From the NCBI GenBank assembly GCA_007693325.1, contig REDW01000059.1, positions 1-39,602 on the forward strand: a stretch of DNA of 39,602 nt. The letters are read 5' to 3'. The stretch's first letter is position 1. Every line of letters starts with the position of its first letter. The notes beneath the pieces were generated by a model that worked only from the letters and a program-made list of their open reading frames with translations, was not told where the DNA came from and searched no databases. Below are positions 16,844-25,175 of this stretch, one piece after another. The position numbers and the translations under genes were made by a program. The stretch is from Spirochaetaceae bacterium (GTDB taxonomy: Bacteria > Spirochaetota > Spirochaetia > DSM-27196 > PWMO01).

Positions 16844-17260
16844 TCATGGCCGCACGATGTTGCCGTTCCAGCGATTGATGCCGCCGAAATCGACTACCTG
16901 CGTGTAACCGAGTTGCCGCAGCTCGTTCAGCGCGATTCCCGAACGGCGGCCGGTGCGGCAGTAGAGAACCAACACGCGGTCAGCAGGCCGATCTGCCAGC
17001 CCGGCGGCGATTTGGTCGTAGGGAATGTTGATTGCGCCGGGGATGTGCCCCGCGTGGAACTCCGCTGCGGTGCGCACATCCACCAGCAGATACGGTTCAC
17101 CGTTGCCGCCAATCAGTTCGGCCAGGCCCTCGGGGGTGGTGTAGCGCTCGAGCTCAGGTGAGCGGCCGTTCTCTGCGGTCCCCGCTGCCCTGGCAAACGT
17201 CGCTACGCCGAGCAGTCCAACTACAACAATGATCAGGCCCCACAGCAATCGTGTTGTCAT
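16844..17260 (-). CDS. Exported single-domain rhodanese
   Basis: With the ATG at 17260 the protein has 138 residues. Residues 5-26 form a signal peptide or anchor ending in AARA-like sequence, and the rhodanese domain follows (LLVDVRTAAEFHAGHIPGAINIP). The active-site loop is C101-RTGRRS. It can carry persulfide sulfur or act in thiol redox outside the cytoplasm. An ATG six codons upstream (17278) is open too, but it lies before the -10 box of a good promoter. The 17260 start is only 6 bases after that -10 box, so the mRNA is probably leaderless. Operon with the TlpA-like gene. Confidence 0.85.
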   Translation of the reverse strand: MTTRLLWGLIIVVVGLLGVATFARAAGTAENGRSPELERYTTPEGLAELIGGNGEPYLLVDVRTAAEFHAGHIPGAINIPYDQIAAGLADRPADRVLVLYCRTGRRSGIALNELRQLGYTQVVDFGGINRWNGNIVRP

Positions 17261-17266
17261 ATATAG

Positions 17267-17295
17267 AGTATATGACATTCAGCGGCTGCAGTCCA
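17267..17295 (-). promoter_or_regulatory. Promoter of the rhodanese-TlpA operon, predicted leaderless
   Basis: On the minus strand, TGGACT (17295-17290), a 17-base spacer and TATACT (17272-17267). Six bases separate the -10 box from the ATG at 17260. The -35 box TGGACT is identical to that of the divergent YHS gene. Confidence 0.6.
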
Positions 17296-17327
17296 CGGTT
17301 GGTAAAGATCATTAGCAGAAAACGGAC

Positions 17328-17356
17328 TGGACTCCCACGGGAAACTGCGTTATATT
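17328..17356 (+). promoter_or_regulatory. Promoter of the YHS protein gene
   Basis: TGGACT (17328-17333), a 17-base spacer and TATATT (17351-17356). A small inverted repeat, TTGTA-GT-TACAA (17360-17371), lies just at the expected transcription start. AGGAGG at 17380-17385 is the ribosome binding site. Confidence 0.55.
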
Positions 17357-17389
17357 TTGTTGTAGTTACAAGTATATAGGAGGTAACAC

Positions 17390-17914
17390 ATGACAGTCAG
17401 ATCAAGAACGCACAGCACGGGCTACTCTGCTACAGCGCTGACGCGCTGGATTCTGCTGCTGGCGGTATTGCTGATGGTTCCCGCGGTCTGGAGTGCAGCT
17501 GCCGGTCAGCACGAAGGAGCGGTCTACACCGAAGACGGCGTGGCGATCAAGGGCTATGACCCGGTAGCCTACTTCACCCTCGGCGAGCCTACCCAAGGTT
17601 CGGCGCAGTATAGTGTTGAGTGGGACGGTGCCGAGTGGTGGTTTGCCGGCACCGAGCACCGTGACATGTTTGCCGATGATCCCGAACGCTACGCTCCCAG
17701 GTACGGTGGCTACTGCGCGTATGCAGCCGCCCAGGGTAGCGTATCCGACATCGATCCGGACCAGTGGGCCATCGAAGACGGCAGGCTCTATCTCAACCGC
17801 AACGCGCGTTTCCACCGCCGCTTCCACGCCGACCTGGCGGCAAACATAGCGGCAGCCGATCAGAACTGGCCCGCCTTACGCGCCAAACTCGAAGAGGCTG
17901 CTGCCGCTCAGTAG
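17390..17914 (+). CDS. Exported YHS-domain protein
   Basis: The 174-residue protein has a signal peptide (hydrophobic residues about 19-36, cut near AAAG) and a YHS-like domain: GVAIKGYDPVAYFTLGEPTQG, then EWWFAGTEHRDMFADDPERYAPRYGGYCAYAAAQG. Proteins of this type are small periplasmic or exported proteins of poorly known role; YHS domains in other settings bind metal ions. It has a strong AGGAGG ribosome binding site 4 bases before the ATG, unlike the leaderless genes nearby. It is divergent from the rhodanese operon with matching -35 boxes, so the genes may respond to the same signal. Confidence 0.85.
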   Translation: MTVRSRTHSTGYSATALTRWILLLAVLLMVPAVWSAAAGQHEGAVYTEDGVAIKGYDPVAYFTLGEPTQGSAQYSVEWDGAEWWFAGTEHRDMFADDPERYAPRYGGYCAYAAAQGSVSDIDPDQWAIEDGRLYLNRNARFHRRFHADLAANIAAADQNWPALRAKLEEAAAAQ

Positions 17915-17917
17915 CAC

Positions 17918-17953
17918 GCCGACGTAACCCACCGCAGCCGCCGGCCGACGTAA
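17918..17953. repeat. Direct repeat of GCCGACGTAA in a convergent gap
   Basis: The 10-base word occurs at 17918-17927 and 17944-17953 between the YHS and flavodoxin stops. No function is evident and no terminator hairpin is seen. Confidence 0.4.
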
Positions 17954-17960
17954 GCGCGGC

Positions 17961-18452
17961 TCAGGCGGTGCGGTCAATGCAGACGTCCACGACGCCTTTG
18001 ACAAAAGGCGGTAGCTTGCCGCGCTCGAGCAGATCGCTGGTGGTGATGTAGCCGGCACCAAGCACCTCTGCGCCTTTCTGCTGCAGCAACTCGGAAGCAC
18101 GCCCCAGCGTTCCCGCGGTGTCTCCGAAACAGCAGTGCAGACTGTAGAACTTCTTGCCCTCGGCTCTATCCATGCTCTTGACAAAGCCCAGAAACTCAGG
18201 GGTCAGATGTCCGGCCCAGATCGGACTGCAGACAACAATCGGGTTGTACTCCACCAGATTGGGCTTCTGCTCGAGCCTGGCGGGGCGGCCCAGGATTGCC
18301 CGAATCAGAGCCCGCACCATTCCAATCTGCCTTCGGGCGGTGATCTGTATCATGGCGGCGTCTATTCCGCGCCCCTGGAACTCTTCAGTCAGTGCCATGG
18401 CAAGCGCCTTGTTGTGGCCTTGCCGGCTATGATAGACAATCGCGGGTCTCAT
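17961..18452 (-). CDS. Flavodoxin-like protein
   Basis: The 163-residue protein begins PAIVYHSRQGHNKALAMALTEEF, a flavodoxin phosphate-loop-like start (S/T-x-x-G-x-T/N pattern). It has the PIVVCSPIWAGHLTPEFLGFV loop that contacts the flavin in flavodoxins and related NAD(P)H oxidoreductases. Likely a cytoplasmic FMN electron carrier. A -10 box TATAAT lies shortly before the ATG. The nearby GGGGGAG is too close to the ATG to be an ideal ribosome binding site. Convergent with the YHS gene. Confidence 0.82.
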   Translation of the reverse strand: MRPAIVYHSRQGHNKALAMALTEEFQGRGIDAAMIQITARRQIGMVRALIRAILGRPARLEQKPNLVEYNPIVVCSPIWAGHLTPEFLGFVKSMDRAEGKKFYSLHCCFGDTAGTLGRASELLQQKGAEVLGAGYITTSDLLERGKLPPFVKGVVDVCIDRTA

Positions 18453-18469
18453 GGCTCCCCCTGCCGACT

Positions 18470-18498
18470 ATTATACCACCGGCGCTGCTGATGCTGAA
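18470..18498 (-). promoter_or_regulatory. Promoter of the flavodoxin gene
   Basis: On the minus strand, a perfect -10 TATAAT (18475-18470) with a weak -35 TTCAGC (18498-18493) at 17 bases. The leader would be about 10-13 bases. Confidence 0.45.
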
Positions 18499-18549
18499 CA
18501 ACATTTTTGGCACCACTCACTACTCGATACATGAATATGTTTGTGGTAG

Positions 18550-18564
18550 GATGCGCTACGCATC
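18550..18564 (+). other. Small perfect hairpin upstream of the PTS-like gene
   Basis: GATGCG-CTA-CGCATC, a 6-base-pair stem with a 3-base loop, about 30 bases before the ATG at 18593. It may lie in the 5' leader or be a protein binding site. No clear promoter could be placed. Confidence 0.35.
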
Positions 18565-18592
18565 TTCATACAGTAAACGACGGGAGAATCAG

Positions 18593-20161
18593 ATGGAAAA
18601 ACGCATAGCCGTGCTCGGCTCCAGTGGGGGAAACCTCTACAACATAGGCGGAAGCGATCCGCGTTCGCTGATTGCAGAGATCGCAACGCAGGCCGGCTCA
18701 GTCGGCATCGAACTGGCCGCGGTGCAGTTTGTCTCCGCCAGGGCAAGCATGGATCAGGCCAGGGACGCTACACCGGCTTCGCTCTTCTCATGGAGTAACG
18801 ACCTGCGTGAGCTGGTGCTGGTCCGCGAAGGGACGCTGGAAGAGGTCAATCTCACGGCGCGCGAGACAGATCAGCAGATTGCCGACGAGATCCGTGCCGG
18901 CAGGATTGACGCCCTGGTACTGGTCAGCTGCGACCCCGAAGGTGTCAATCAGCAGGCCATCAAGGCCGCGATCGAACGCAAGATGCCGATAGCCGGTACC
19001 GGCGGTACGTCGATGGCCAAGGTCCAGGCGGCAGGCGCCAAAGTGATTTCCACCTCGGGGACCACCGGCAGCACCAACCGGACGCGGGCAATCGGCGCCA
19101 TCAGTGCTATTTGCCGCGAGTGGAAGATCAGGTACTCGCCGGTAATCGGCAGCACCAGCTCATTTGCCGGGGCCCAGGGTGATGTCTGGTCGCGCATCAA
19201 GCTGCGTGGAATCATGATGGCCGCCCTGCCCGGCTTCATAGCTATGGCGCTGCTGCTGGCGCTGGGCCGTATTCCGGGACTCGACGCTCTCGGCGATGCG
19301 TTTGGCGTGGTCATAGGTGCACTGCCGGTGGTCATTGCCGCCATCGCTGCCAAACAGGTTTCCGGAATGGACGACGTAGGAATTGTTGCCGGAATTGTGG
19401 CCGGTGTACTCTCTACCGACGGCGGAATCATCGGTGGGTTGGTCGGCGGTATCCTGGCGGGTATACTGGCCTACTACCTGGTGCGCGCAACAATCAACCT
19501 CAAGTTTCCGGCCACCACCGTGGGCATTGTCTCAGGCGGACTTTCGGGTTTGATTGCCGGACTGGCGGTATACTTCCTGGTGGCGCCGGTGGCGCTGATG
19601 GCCGGCGACGGTATCCGCGCACTGATTGAAAGCGCCCTCGAGTTCAACGCGGTGCTGGCCGGAGCAATTGCCGGACTGCTGATCTGGCCGGCTATAATCG
19701 GTGGTGTCTATCATGCTGCTATTCTGCCGATTGTGCTACTGGAGATGGAGCAGGTTGGCAACAGCTTCCTGGGCGCGGTTGACATGACCGGCCTGGTGAT
19801 GGTTTCCGCCGGCATAACGCTGGCCAATATCGTCTTTCCGCGCGAGAAGAGCGAAGCTACCCTGGCTGCTCCAGGATTCCTGATCAACGTTGGCTTTGGA
19901 ACCTTTGTTGAGGCCGCCTACCCGTTTATGTTCTCCAACAAGCTGGTGTTTGCCGCGGCCATCATCTCGGCCGGCGTTTCGGGGTTGTTTGTAGGGCTCT
20001 TCGGCGTGCGCGGAACCGCCTACGTACCGGCTGTAATTGCACCAACGGTGTCCAACACACCGCTGGGATTTCTGTTGAGCATGCTCATTGCACTTGGTTC
20101 GGCCTTTGTGCTGACCTCGCTGGCAAACAGGCTGGCACGCAGAAAGCAGATACAGGCCTGA
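18593..20161 (+). CDS. PTS EIIC-like membrane protein with a conserved N-terminal cytoplasmic domain
   Basis: I chose the ATG at 18593 (522 residues), with GGGAG 6 bases upstream; the open frame further upstream overlaps the flavodoxin promoter. Residues 1-195 are soluble and have glycine-rich segments (GSSGGNLYNIGGSDPRSL; IAGTGGTSMAKVQAAGAKVISTSGTTGSTNRTRA). Residues about 205-515 hold eight to ten membrane helices that resemble the fructose-type PTS EIIC fold, including NVGFGTFVEAAYPFMFSNK near the place of the EIIC substrate loop. I see no EIIA or EIIB phosphorylation domain and no sugar genes nearby. It may be an uptake system of unknown substrate or a receptor-like relative. The assignment to the PTS fold is from pattern recognition and is not certain. 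Confidence 0.55.
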   Translation: MEKRIAVLGSSGGNLYNIGGSDPRSLIAEIATQAGSVGIELAAVQFVSARASMDQARDATPASLFSWSNDLRELVLVREGTLEEVNLTARETDQQIADEIRAGRIDALVLVSCDPEGVNQQAIKAAIERKMPIAGTGGTSMAKVQAAGAKVISTSGTTGSTNRTRAIGAISAICREWKIRYSPVIGSTSSFAGAQGDVWSRIKLRGIMMAALPGFIAMALLLALGRIPGLDALGDAFGVVIGALPVVIAAIAAKQVSGMDDVGIVAGIVAGVLSTDGGIIGGLVGGILAGILAYYLVRATINLKFPATTVGIVSGGLSGLIAGLAVYFLVAPVALMAGDGIRALIESALEFNAVLAGAIAGLLIWPAIIGGVYHAAILPIVLLEMEQVGNSFLGAVDMTGLVMVSAGITLANIVFPREKSEATLAAPGFLINVGFGTFVEAAYPFMFSNKLVFAAAIISAGVSGLFVGLFGVRGTAYVPAVIAPTVSNTPLGFLLSMLIALGSAFVLTSLANRLARRKQIQA

Positions 20162-20194
20162 CACGGGCGTCTGCGGCGCATAGGCGTATCGGCC

Positions 20195-20228
20195 GCGCAG
20201 CCGAGCGGGCACTTGCCGCCGGCTGCGC
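20195..20228 (+). terminator. Strong GC-rich hairpin after the PTS-like gene
   Basis: GCGCAGCCG (20195-20203) pairs perfectly with CGGCTGCGC (20220-20228). The loop can pair further (GCGG with CCGC). No run of T follows directly (TTCGTCC). A terminator role is likely but unproven. The -35 box of the FemAB promoter lies within this hairpin. Confidence 0.5.
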
Positions 20229-20241
20229 TTCGTCCTATGAT
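20213..20241 (+). promoter_or_regulatory. Promoter of the FemAB gene, predicted leaderless
   Basis: TTGCCG (20213-20218), a 17-base spacer and TATGAT (20236-20241). Five bases later is the ATG at 20247. An AAGGA directly before the ATG is too close to serve as a ribosome binding site and would lie upstream of the predicted transcription start. Confidence 0.5.
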
Positions 20242-20246
20242 AAGGA

Positions 20247-21320
20247 ATGCGCGTCCGGGAGGTTGATCCACGCGAATCCCGATCCAGTTCAAACCTGCTG
20301 CAGAGTTCCTTCTGGGCGCACTTCAAGCAGCGCATCGGCCACCGGACCATCGCATTGCGCTTTGAGAGTGCGCGCGGGCGGGGAACCGTACTGGCAGTGC
20401 ACCGCACCACCGGCTGCGGTCAGCACCTTTATGTGCCGCACGGCCCGGAGATGACGCTGCCGGAAGCCGAGCAAGGGGCCTTCCTGCTGCAGCTGTCGGA
20501 CGCCATAGCGGCCGCCGTTGACTGCAATCCAACCTTCCTGCGCTTTGATCTGCCGTGGAGATCGCCGTTTACCGAAGACGGCCACTGGCTCGGCCGTCCC
20601 GAGCCGCGCCTGCAGGAGATGCGCATGAACTTCGGTAGCGGAGGCCTCCATCTGCGTAAAGCACCCAGCGATATCCAGCCGCCGGATACGGTCATCATCG
20701 ATCTACAGCACGGCGAAACCAGCCTGCTGGCGCGCATGAAAGCCAAGACGCGTTACAACATCCGCCTGGCCGCTCGTCACGGCGTGCAGGTGTGTGATGA
20801 AGGCGTTGAAAAGCTGCAGGAGTGGCACGATCTGTACCGCCAGACGTGCGAGCGCCAGCGTATTGTGTGCGAGCAGGCAGACTACTTCGGCAAACTGTTT
20901 GATACTGCAGCTGCCGACCGGGCGGCCAACCGGGGGCAGGCACCGCGGCTGCACCTGATCGCCGCGCGCCACAACCGCCGCATGGTAGCCGGGCTGATCT
21001 GTGCCATCTGGAAGGACAAGGCATACTATCTCTACGGCGCCAGTTCACGGGCGCACGGGCGTCTGATGGCACCCTACGCGGTCCAGTGGCACACGATGCT
21101 GACCGCGCGCGCCGCCGGGTGCCGCAGCTACGACATGTGCGGTGTACCCCCCGAGAACGACCCGGCGCATCCAATGTACGGACTCTATCGCTTCAAGACC
21201 GGCTTTGGCGGGCAAGTGCACCATTTTTGCGGCTGTTGGGACTACCCGGTGGATGAGGAGCAGTATTGCGCTCACGCGCAGGCACAGGCGTCGCACGCTG
21301 CGTACCATCTGCGCGGCTGA
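20247..21320 (+). CDS. FemAB/FemX-family aminoacyltransferase (GNAT-fold)
   Basis: The 357-residue protein matches the FemAB family. It opens with LLQSSFWAHFKQRIGHRTIAL, and the middle has LLARMKAKTRYNIRLAARHGV. The second GNAT domain contains AYYLYGASSRAHGRLMAPYAVQWHTMLTARAAGCRSYDMCGVPP and then YGLYRFKTGFGG. FemAB enzymes transfer amino acids from aminoacyl-tRNA to the peptidoglycan precursor or to other acceptors. Similar proteins occur in organisms without interpeptide bridges, so the acceptor is unknown. Start at the ATG at 20247, with a probably leaderless mRNA. The stop is 9 bases from the convergent histidine kinase gene. Confidence 0.87.
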   Translation: MRVREVDPRESRSSSNLLQSSFWAHFKQRIGHRTIALRFESARGRGTVLAVHRTTGCGQHLYVPHGPEMTLPEAEQGAFLLQLSDAIAAAVDCNPTFLRFDLPWRSPFTEDGHWLGRPEPRLQEMRMNFGSGGLHLRKAPSDIQPPDTVIIDLQHGETSLLARMKAKTRYNIRLAARHGVQVCDEGVEKLQEWHDLYRQTCERQRIVCEQADYFGKLFDTAAADRAANRGQAPRLHLIAARHNRRMVAGLICAIWKDKAYYLYGASSRAHGRLMAPYAVQWHTMLTARAAGCRSYDMCGVPPENDPAHPMYGLYRFKTGFGGQVHHFCGCWDYPVDEEQYCAHAQAQASHAAYHLRG

Positions 21321-21329
21321 ATGGTTACC

Positions 21330-23849
21330 TCAGATAGCATGGAACTCGGCGCGGGGGATCTCATCTACGCTTATACGTTGCTGCCTGCGCAACCCGCGCA
21401 GGAATGCGTCTACAACCCTGGGATCAAACTGGCGCCCTTTGTTGCGGTAGAGTTCAGCGATTGCCTGCTCACTGCGCAGAGCCTTGCGGTAGGGGCGGTC
21501 TTCGGTCATAGCGTGCCATGAGTCGGCTACCGCAATAATCCGCGCCTGCAGCGGAATCTCTTCACCCTTCAAACCGCGCGGGTAGCCGCTGCCGTCGTAA
21601 CGTTCCTGGTGTGCCAGAATGATATCACTCACGGTATGGAACGAATCAAACGTGCGCAACAACGCGGCCCCCAGCTCTGCGTGGCTCTTCATGACTTCCC
21701 ACTCCTCGCTGGACAGCGGCCCCTCCTTGAGCAGGATCGAGTCAGGTATACCGAGTTTACCCACATCGTGCAGCAGCAGCGACTCGCGCAACGTCATGTC
21801 GACCGACACGCCCAGTTCTTCGGCAATCAGGCTACCGTAGTGCAGTACATCGTAGGAATGCCCGGCGGTGTAGCGATCGCGCAGCTCCAGTGTGCGGGCA
21901 AAGCTGAACGACAACTCCCGAATGCGCTGCTCCAAATAGCGCGCGTGGGCTTCGCTCTGCTGCAGTTTGCGCATGTGGATAAGGTTCTTGATGCGGGCAT
22001 CGAGCTCACGGATATTGATCGGCTTGGCCAGGTAGTCATCGGCACCGCTTTCAAGACCTTCAATCCTGGATTCCATCTCCGACTTGGCGGTGATCATGAT
22101 CACCGGCAGCTGGTGCAGCTGTTCATCCTGCCGGATGCGTCTGAGAAGCTCGAATCCGTCCATGTGCGGCATCATCACGTCGGTGACCACAATGTCAGGT
22201 TCAGCGCTCGTTATGGCTTTCCAGCCCTCAAGACCGTCGTGCGCCACGGTTACACGGTAGCCGTGATTGCCCAGCATGCGGTAGACGAAAGCGCGCAGAT
22301 CCACGTTATCTTCCACGTAGAGAACGTGGGTTGCGTCTTCGCCGACATGCTGCGGGGCCTGGATCTCATCGGACAGCTGCGTCTCGATAGATTGACTCTC
22401 CATCAACGCCAGTTCGCGCACCGAGAGGTGAGCAAAGTCGTCGGTGCGCCGCGCCGAACGGCGGCGCTCGGGCCCGCTGTAGTCCGCCTCGCCGCGCCTG
22501 CGGTCATCGCCCTCGCGGCGCTCGATGAACGCGTCCGGAGCCAGGACGTCGAGGTTAGCAGGGATACCGACGGTGAACGTAGTACCGGTTCCGGCTTCAC
22601 TCTCAACATCAATTGTGCCGTGAAGCAGCTCTACGGCTTCTTTGACAATCGCGAGTCCCAGGCCGGTACCTTCATAGCGGCGCGTCGAGGATCCGTCCAC
22701 CTGCCGAAAGCGCTCAAAGACTGCGTCCAGCCGATCTGTCGGAATGCCGATTCCGCTGTCGGTCACCGTAAGCACAATTGAGTCGCGCTCTGCCCGCAAC
22801 CCGACCACAATCGAGCCGCTGTCGGTAAACTTCACCGCGTTGCGCAGCAGATTGGAAAGGATTCGCTCGATCTTTTCTCGATCCAGGTAGGCCTCGACTG
22901 CCCCGGGTGCAGCGTTTAGCCTGAGCTGAACGCCTTTGCGCCGGCATACATCGCCAAATACGGTGGTCATGTCTTCGCAGACGTCGAGCATGTTTACCCA
23001 GGTCAGCCGCAACTGCATCCGGCGCGCATCGTACTTGGCGAAGTCCAGCATCTGATTGATCATGTCCAGCAGCCGCAACCCGTTGCGATAGACCTGCGCG
23101 ATCAGCTGATGCTGCTCACGAGTGAGTGTACCCGCGTCTCCCTGGTAGAGCCCCTGGACCGGCGAGATAATCGAGGTCAGCGGTGTGCGCACCTCGTGGC
23201 TCACGTTGGCAAAGAACTGCGACTTCAGCACATCCATCGTCTTGAGCTCTTCATTTGCCTGTGCGAGGCGATAGCGGGCTGCAAACTCTTTGAAGCGCAG
23301 CCGACTGGAGAAATGTGCGCTCAGTGCCACCAGCAAAATCGTACCAAGCAGGAAGAAGTTGTTGTTGGCGAGAATAGCCCAGTTCTGGATCTGCGGTGTG
23401 AAGAGCACCGGTATGATGTAGGCCGCGTAGACTACAAGACAGATGAACAGTGTGGGAAGCGTATGCAGCGGGAGAATAGCCACAAATACTATGAGGACCA
23501 GGTTGATACCCGCATAGTACGGACTGAGATAACCCTCGGTCAAATGAACCATGATCACCAGGCCCAAACTGCACACCAGGTACTGGACCATTGCGAGCAA
23601 GAAGGGATAGTGCTGACCGATGGTGCTATAGGCGGTGAAATAGATAACGATACTTGCCAGCACCACTGCCAACCGCAATGTCAGTAGAGCTGCCAGATAG
23701 TCCGGGTACATTACAAAATCGAGCAGACCGAACACTGGGAACGCGATAGCGGCTGCAACTGCTGCAACGCGCGTATTACGTTGGGTTCGCTGCCGTGCTT
23801 CATCGAGAAACTGGTGGTGAAGACTTGGCGGGTCCGCTACTTCACTCAA
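21330..23849 (-). CDS. Hybrid sensor: histidine kinase, receiver and HD-GYP phosphodiesterase in one chain
   Basis: The 839-residue protein has six or so membrane helices (about residues 27-185), a short coiled coil, and HisKA with the phospho-accepting H218 (SHEVRTP). The HATPase domain has NLLRNAVKF, DSGIGI and GTGLGLAIV. A charged linker follows, then a receiver domain with D557 (VTDVMMP) and K609, then an HD-GYP domain with H694-D695 (LLHDVGKLGIPD) and H747-Q-E-R-Y-D-G-S-G-Y-P757. HD-GYP domains hydrolyse c-di-GMP. Here the usual HHE of the motif is HQE, so one metal ligand may be changed. The start is a TTG at 23849 with GAGAGGA just upstream. It is last in the operon with the triple-PilZ enzyme, 18 bases after the radical SAM gene. 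Confidence 0.9.
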   Translation of the reverse strand: MSEVADPPSLHHQFLDEARQRTQRNTRVAAVAAAIAFPVFGLLDFVMYPDYLAALLTLRLAVVLASIVIYFTAYSTIGQHYPFLLAMVQYLVCSLGLVIMVHLTEGYLSPYYAGINLVLIVFVAILPLHTLPTLFICLVVYAAYIIPVLFTPQIQNWAILANNNFFLLGTILLVALSAHFSSRLRFKEFAARYRLAQANEELKTMDVLKSQFFANVSHEVRTPLTSIISPVQGLYQGDAGTLTREQHQLIAQVYRNGLRLLDMINQMLDFAKYDARRMQLRLTWVNMLDVCEDMTTVFGDVCRRKGVQLRLNAAPGAVEAYLDREKIERILSNLLRNAVKFTDSGSIVVGLRAERDSIVLTVTDSGIGIPTDRLDAVFERFRQVDGSSTRRYEGTGLGLAIVKEAVELLHGTIDVESEAGTGTTFTVGIPANLDVLAPDAFIERREGDDRRRGEADYSGPERRRSARRTDDFAHLSVRELALMESQSIETQLSDEIQAPQHVGEDATHVLYVEDNVDLRAFVYRMLGNHGYRVTVAHDGLEGWKAITSAEPDIVVTDVMMPHMDGFELLRRIRQDEQLHQLPVIMITAKSEMESRIEGLESGADDYLAKPINIRELDARIKNLIHMRKLQQSEAHARYLEQRIRELSFSFARTLELRDRYTAGHSYDVLHYGSLIAEELGVSVDMTLRESLLLHDVGKLGIPDSILLKEGPLSSEEWEVMKSHAELGAALLRTFDSFHTVSDIILAHQERYDGSGYPRGLKGEEIPLQARIIAVADSWHAMTEDRPYRKALRSEQAIAELYRNKGRQFDPRVVDAFLRGLRRQQRISVDEIPRAEFHAI

Positions 23850-23867
23850 AACGTCCTCTCCTGTCAG

Positions 23868-25175
23868 TCAGTTGGAGGGCACCAATTTGTGAAACACCTG
23901 ACGAAAATACTTCGCCCTGTCACGATAGCTTTCTTCACTATAGATGCTTCGATAGATTCTCAGTAGCCCTTCCTCAAGCTCTGCGGCAGACAACAGGGGA
24001 TGGCGAATTACCGGATTCCAGGCGGTGTACAGGCTCCAGTCACTGCTGGTGATTCGGCCGCTATCCAGAAGTCTTTGCCGCAGGCGGCTTCCCGGAAACG
24101 GCGTCAGGATAGTAACCTGGGCACCCATGATGTGGTGTTCATTAACGAAATCGATCGTTCGGTTGAATACGCTGTGGTCGTCCTCCTCCATTCCTACGAT
24201 GAACGAAGCGTACACACCGATACCGTTTTCCTGAATCGCCCGAATATGCTCTCCATACCGGGCAAAGCGTCGAGCTTTCCATTTGTTGCCGTTCAAGTTG
24301 ACCAGATTGCCCTCTACCACGCTTTCCAGCCCGATGAAAACTATCCTGCAACCTGTTTCATGCAGTCTGCGCAACAACTCAGAGTCAGTCGCTATAGCGA
24401 TATCGCTTTGGGCGTACCAGGTAAACGGGATACTCTCGAACTCGGTCATGAGCTCCCGCACAAACTTCCTGTTCACAAACATATTGTCGTCAGCAAAACC
24501 GACCTGAGCATTTTTCCAATACCGCTTCACTTCGCGTATCTCTGCCGCCACTTGAGCGGCAGACTTATGCCGATAGCTTGTCCCGTACACCTCCGGTGCC
24601 GTGCAGAACTCACAGTCATGCGGACAACCACGGGTAGCCTGGACCCACACCACCGGGTATTTTGTTTCAGCCAGAAGGTCGTAACGCGGCAACGGAATGG
24701 CAGCCATATCAACAGACTTGTGGTCAGAAGCGCGGTAGACTTTTCTTGGGGTTCCCTGCACAAAGTCTTGTAGAAACAGCGGCCAGGTGTGCTCGGCTTC
24801 TCCCACAAATACAGTATCAACGTGTTGCGCAGCCTCATCGGGCAGAACCGTAGCGTGTATCCCACCGAGCGCTACATGAATACCGCGTTGGCGAAACGCA
24901 GCGGCAATTTCGTAGGCACGGACAGCCTGCTGCGTCATCGCGGAGATGCCCACCAGATCAACATCCTGAGCCAGATCAAGCTTCTGGTAGTTCTCATCGA
25001 CTATCAGAACCGAGTGCTCGGGTGCGGTCAGTGCCGCAACGGTCGGCAGTGCTGCCCCGAGACCGTTCCAGTAGTGCAGGATCGTTCGCATCTCCCGCGA
25101 ATTCTTGACGAAATCTGCAAATGCCCGCGACCGACCGAGAAAATCTCCTGCGGGCGACACGAGCAGAATTCTCAT
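23868..25175 (-). CDS. B12-binding-type radical SAM enzyme
   Basis: The 435-residue protein has an N-terminal cobalamin-binding-like Rossmann domain (DLVGISAMTQQAVRAYEIAAAFRQRGIHVALGGIHATVLPDEA) and a radical SAM core with C184-P-H-D-C188-E-F-C191, the CxxxCxxC motif that holds the 4Fe-4S cluster. The GGIHAT segment and the following VFVGEAE are typical of the class B/BchE-like group. The DxHxxG motif that would supply the lower cobalamin ligand is not seen, as in many members. Such enzymes methylate or otherwise modify unactivated carbons or phosphonates. The ATG overlaps the ACP stop (TAATG), so the enzyme probably acts on the ACP-bound or finished product of this operon. Confidence 0.88.
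   Translation of the reverse strand: MRILLVSPAGDFLGRSRAFADFVKNSREMRTILHYWNGLGAALPTVAALTAPEHSVLIVDENYQKLDLAQDVDLVGISAMTQQAVRAYEIAAAFRQRGIHVALGGIHATVLPDEAAQHVDTVFVGEAEHTWPLFLQDFVQGTPRKVYRASDHKSVDMAAIPLPRYDLLAETKYPVVWVQATRGCPHDCEFCTAPEVYGTSYRHKSAAQVAAEIREVKRYWKNAQVGFADDNMFVNRKFVRELMTEFESIPFTWYAQSDIAIATDSELLRRLHETGCRIVFIGLESVVEGNLVNLNGNKWKARRFARYGEHIRAIQENGIGVYASFIVGMEEDDHSVFNRTIDFVNEHHIMGAQVTILTPFPGSRLRQRLLDSGRITSSDWSLYTAWNPVIRHPLLSAAELEEGLLRIYRSIYSEESYRDRAKYFRQVFHKLVPSN

Noticed and set aside
18541-18574. Promoter for the PTS-like gene (for example TCGATA-17-TAGGAT, or TTGGCA upstream)
   Set aside because: All candidate pairs match poorly or have wrong spacing, so I did not list one as a feature.
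18392-18592. Longer start for the PTS-like protein
   Set aside because: It would overlap the flavodoxin start and promoter. The ATG at 18593 has GGGAG at good spacing.
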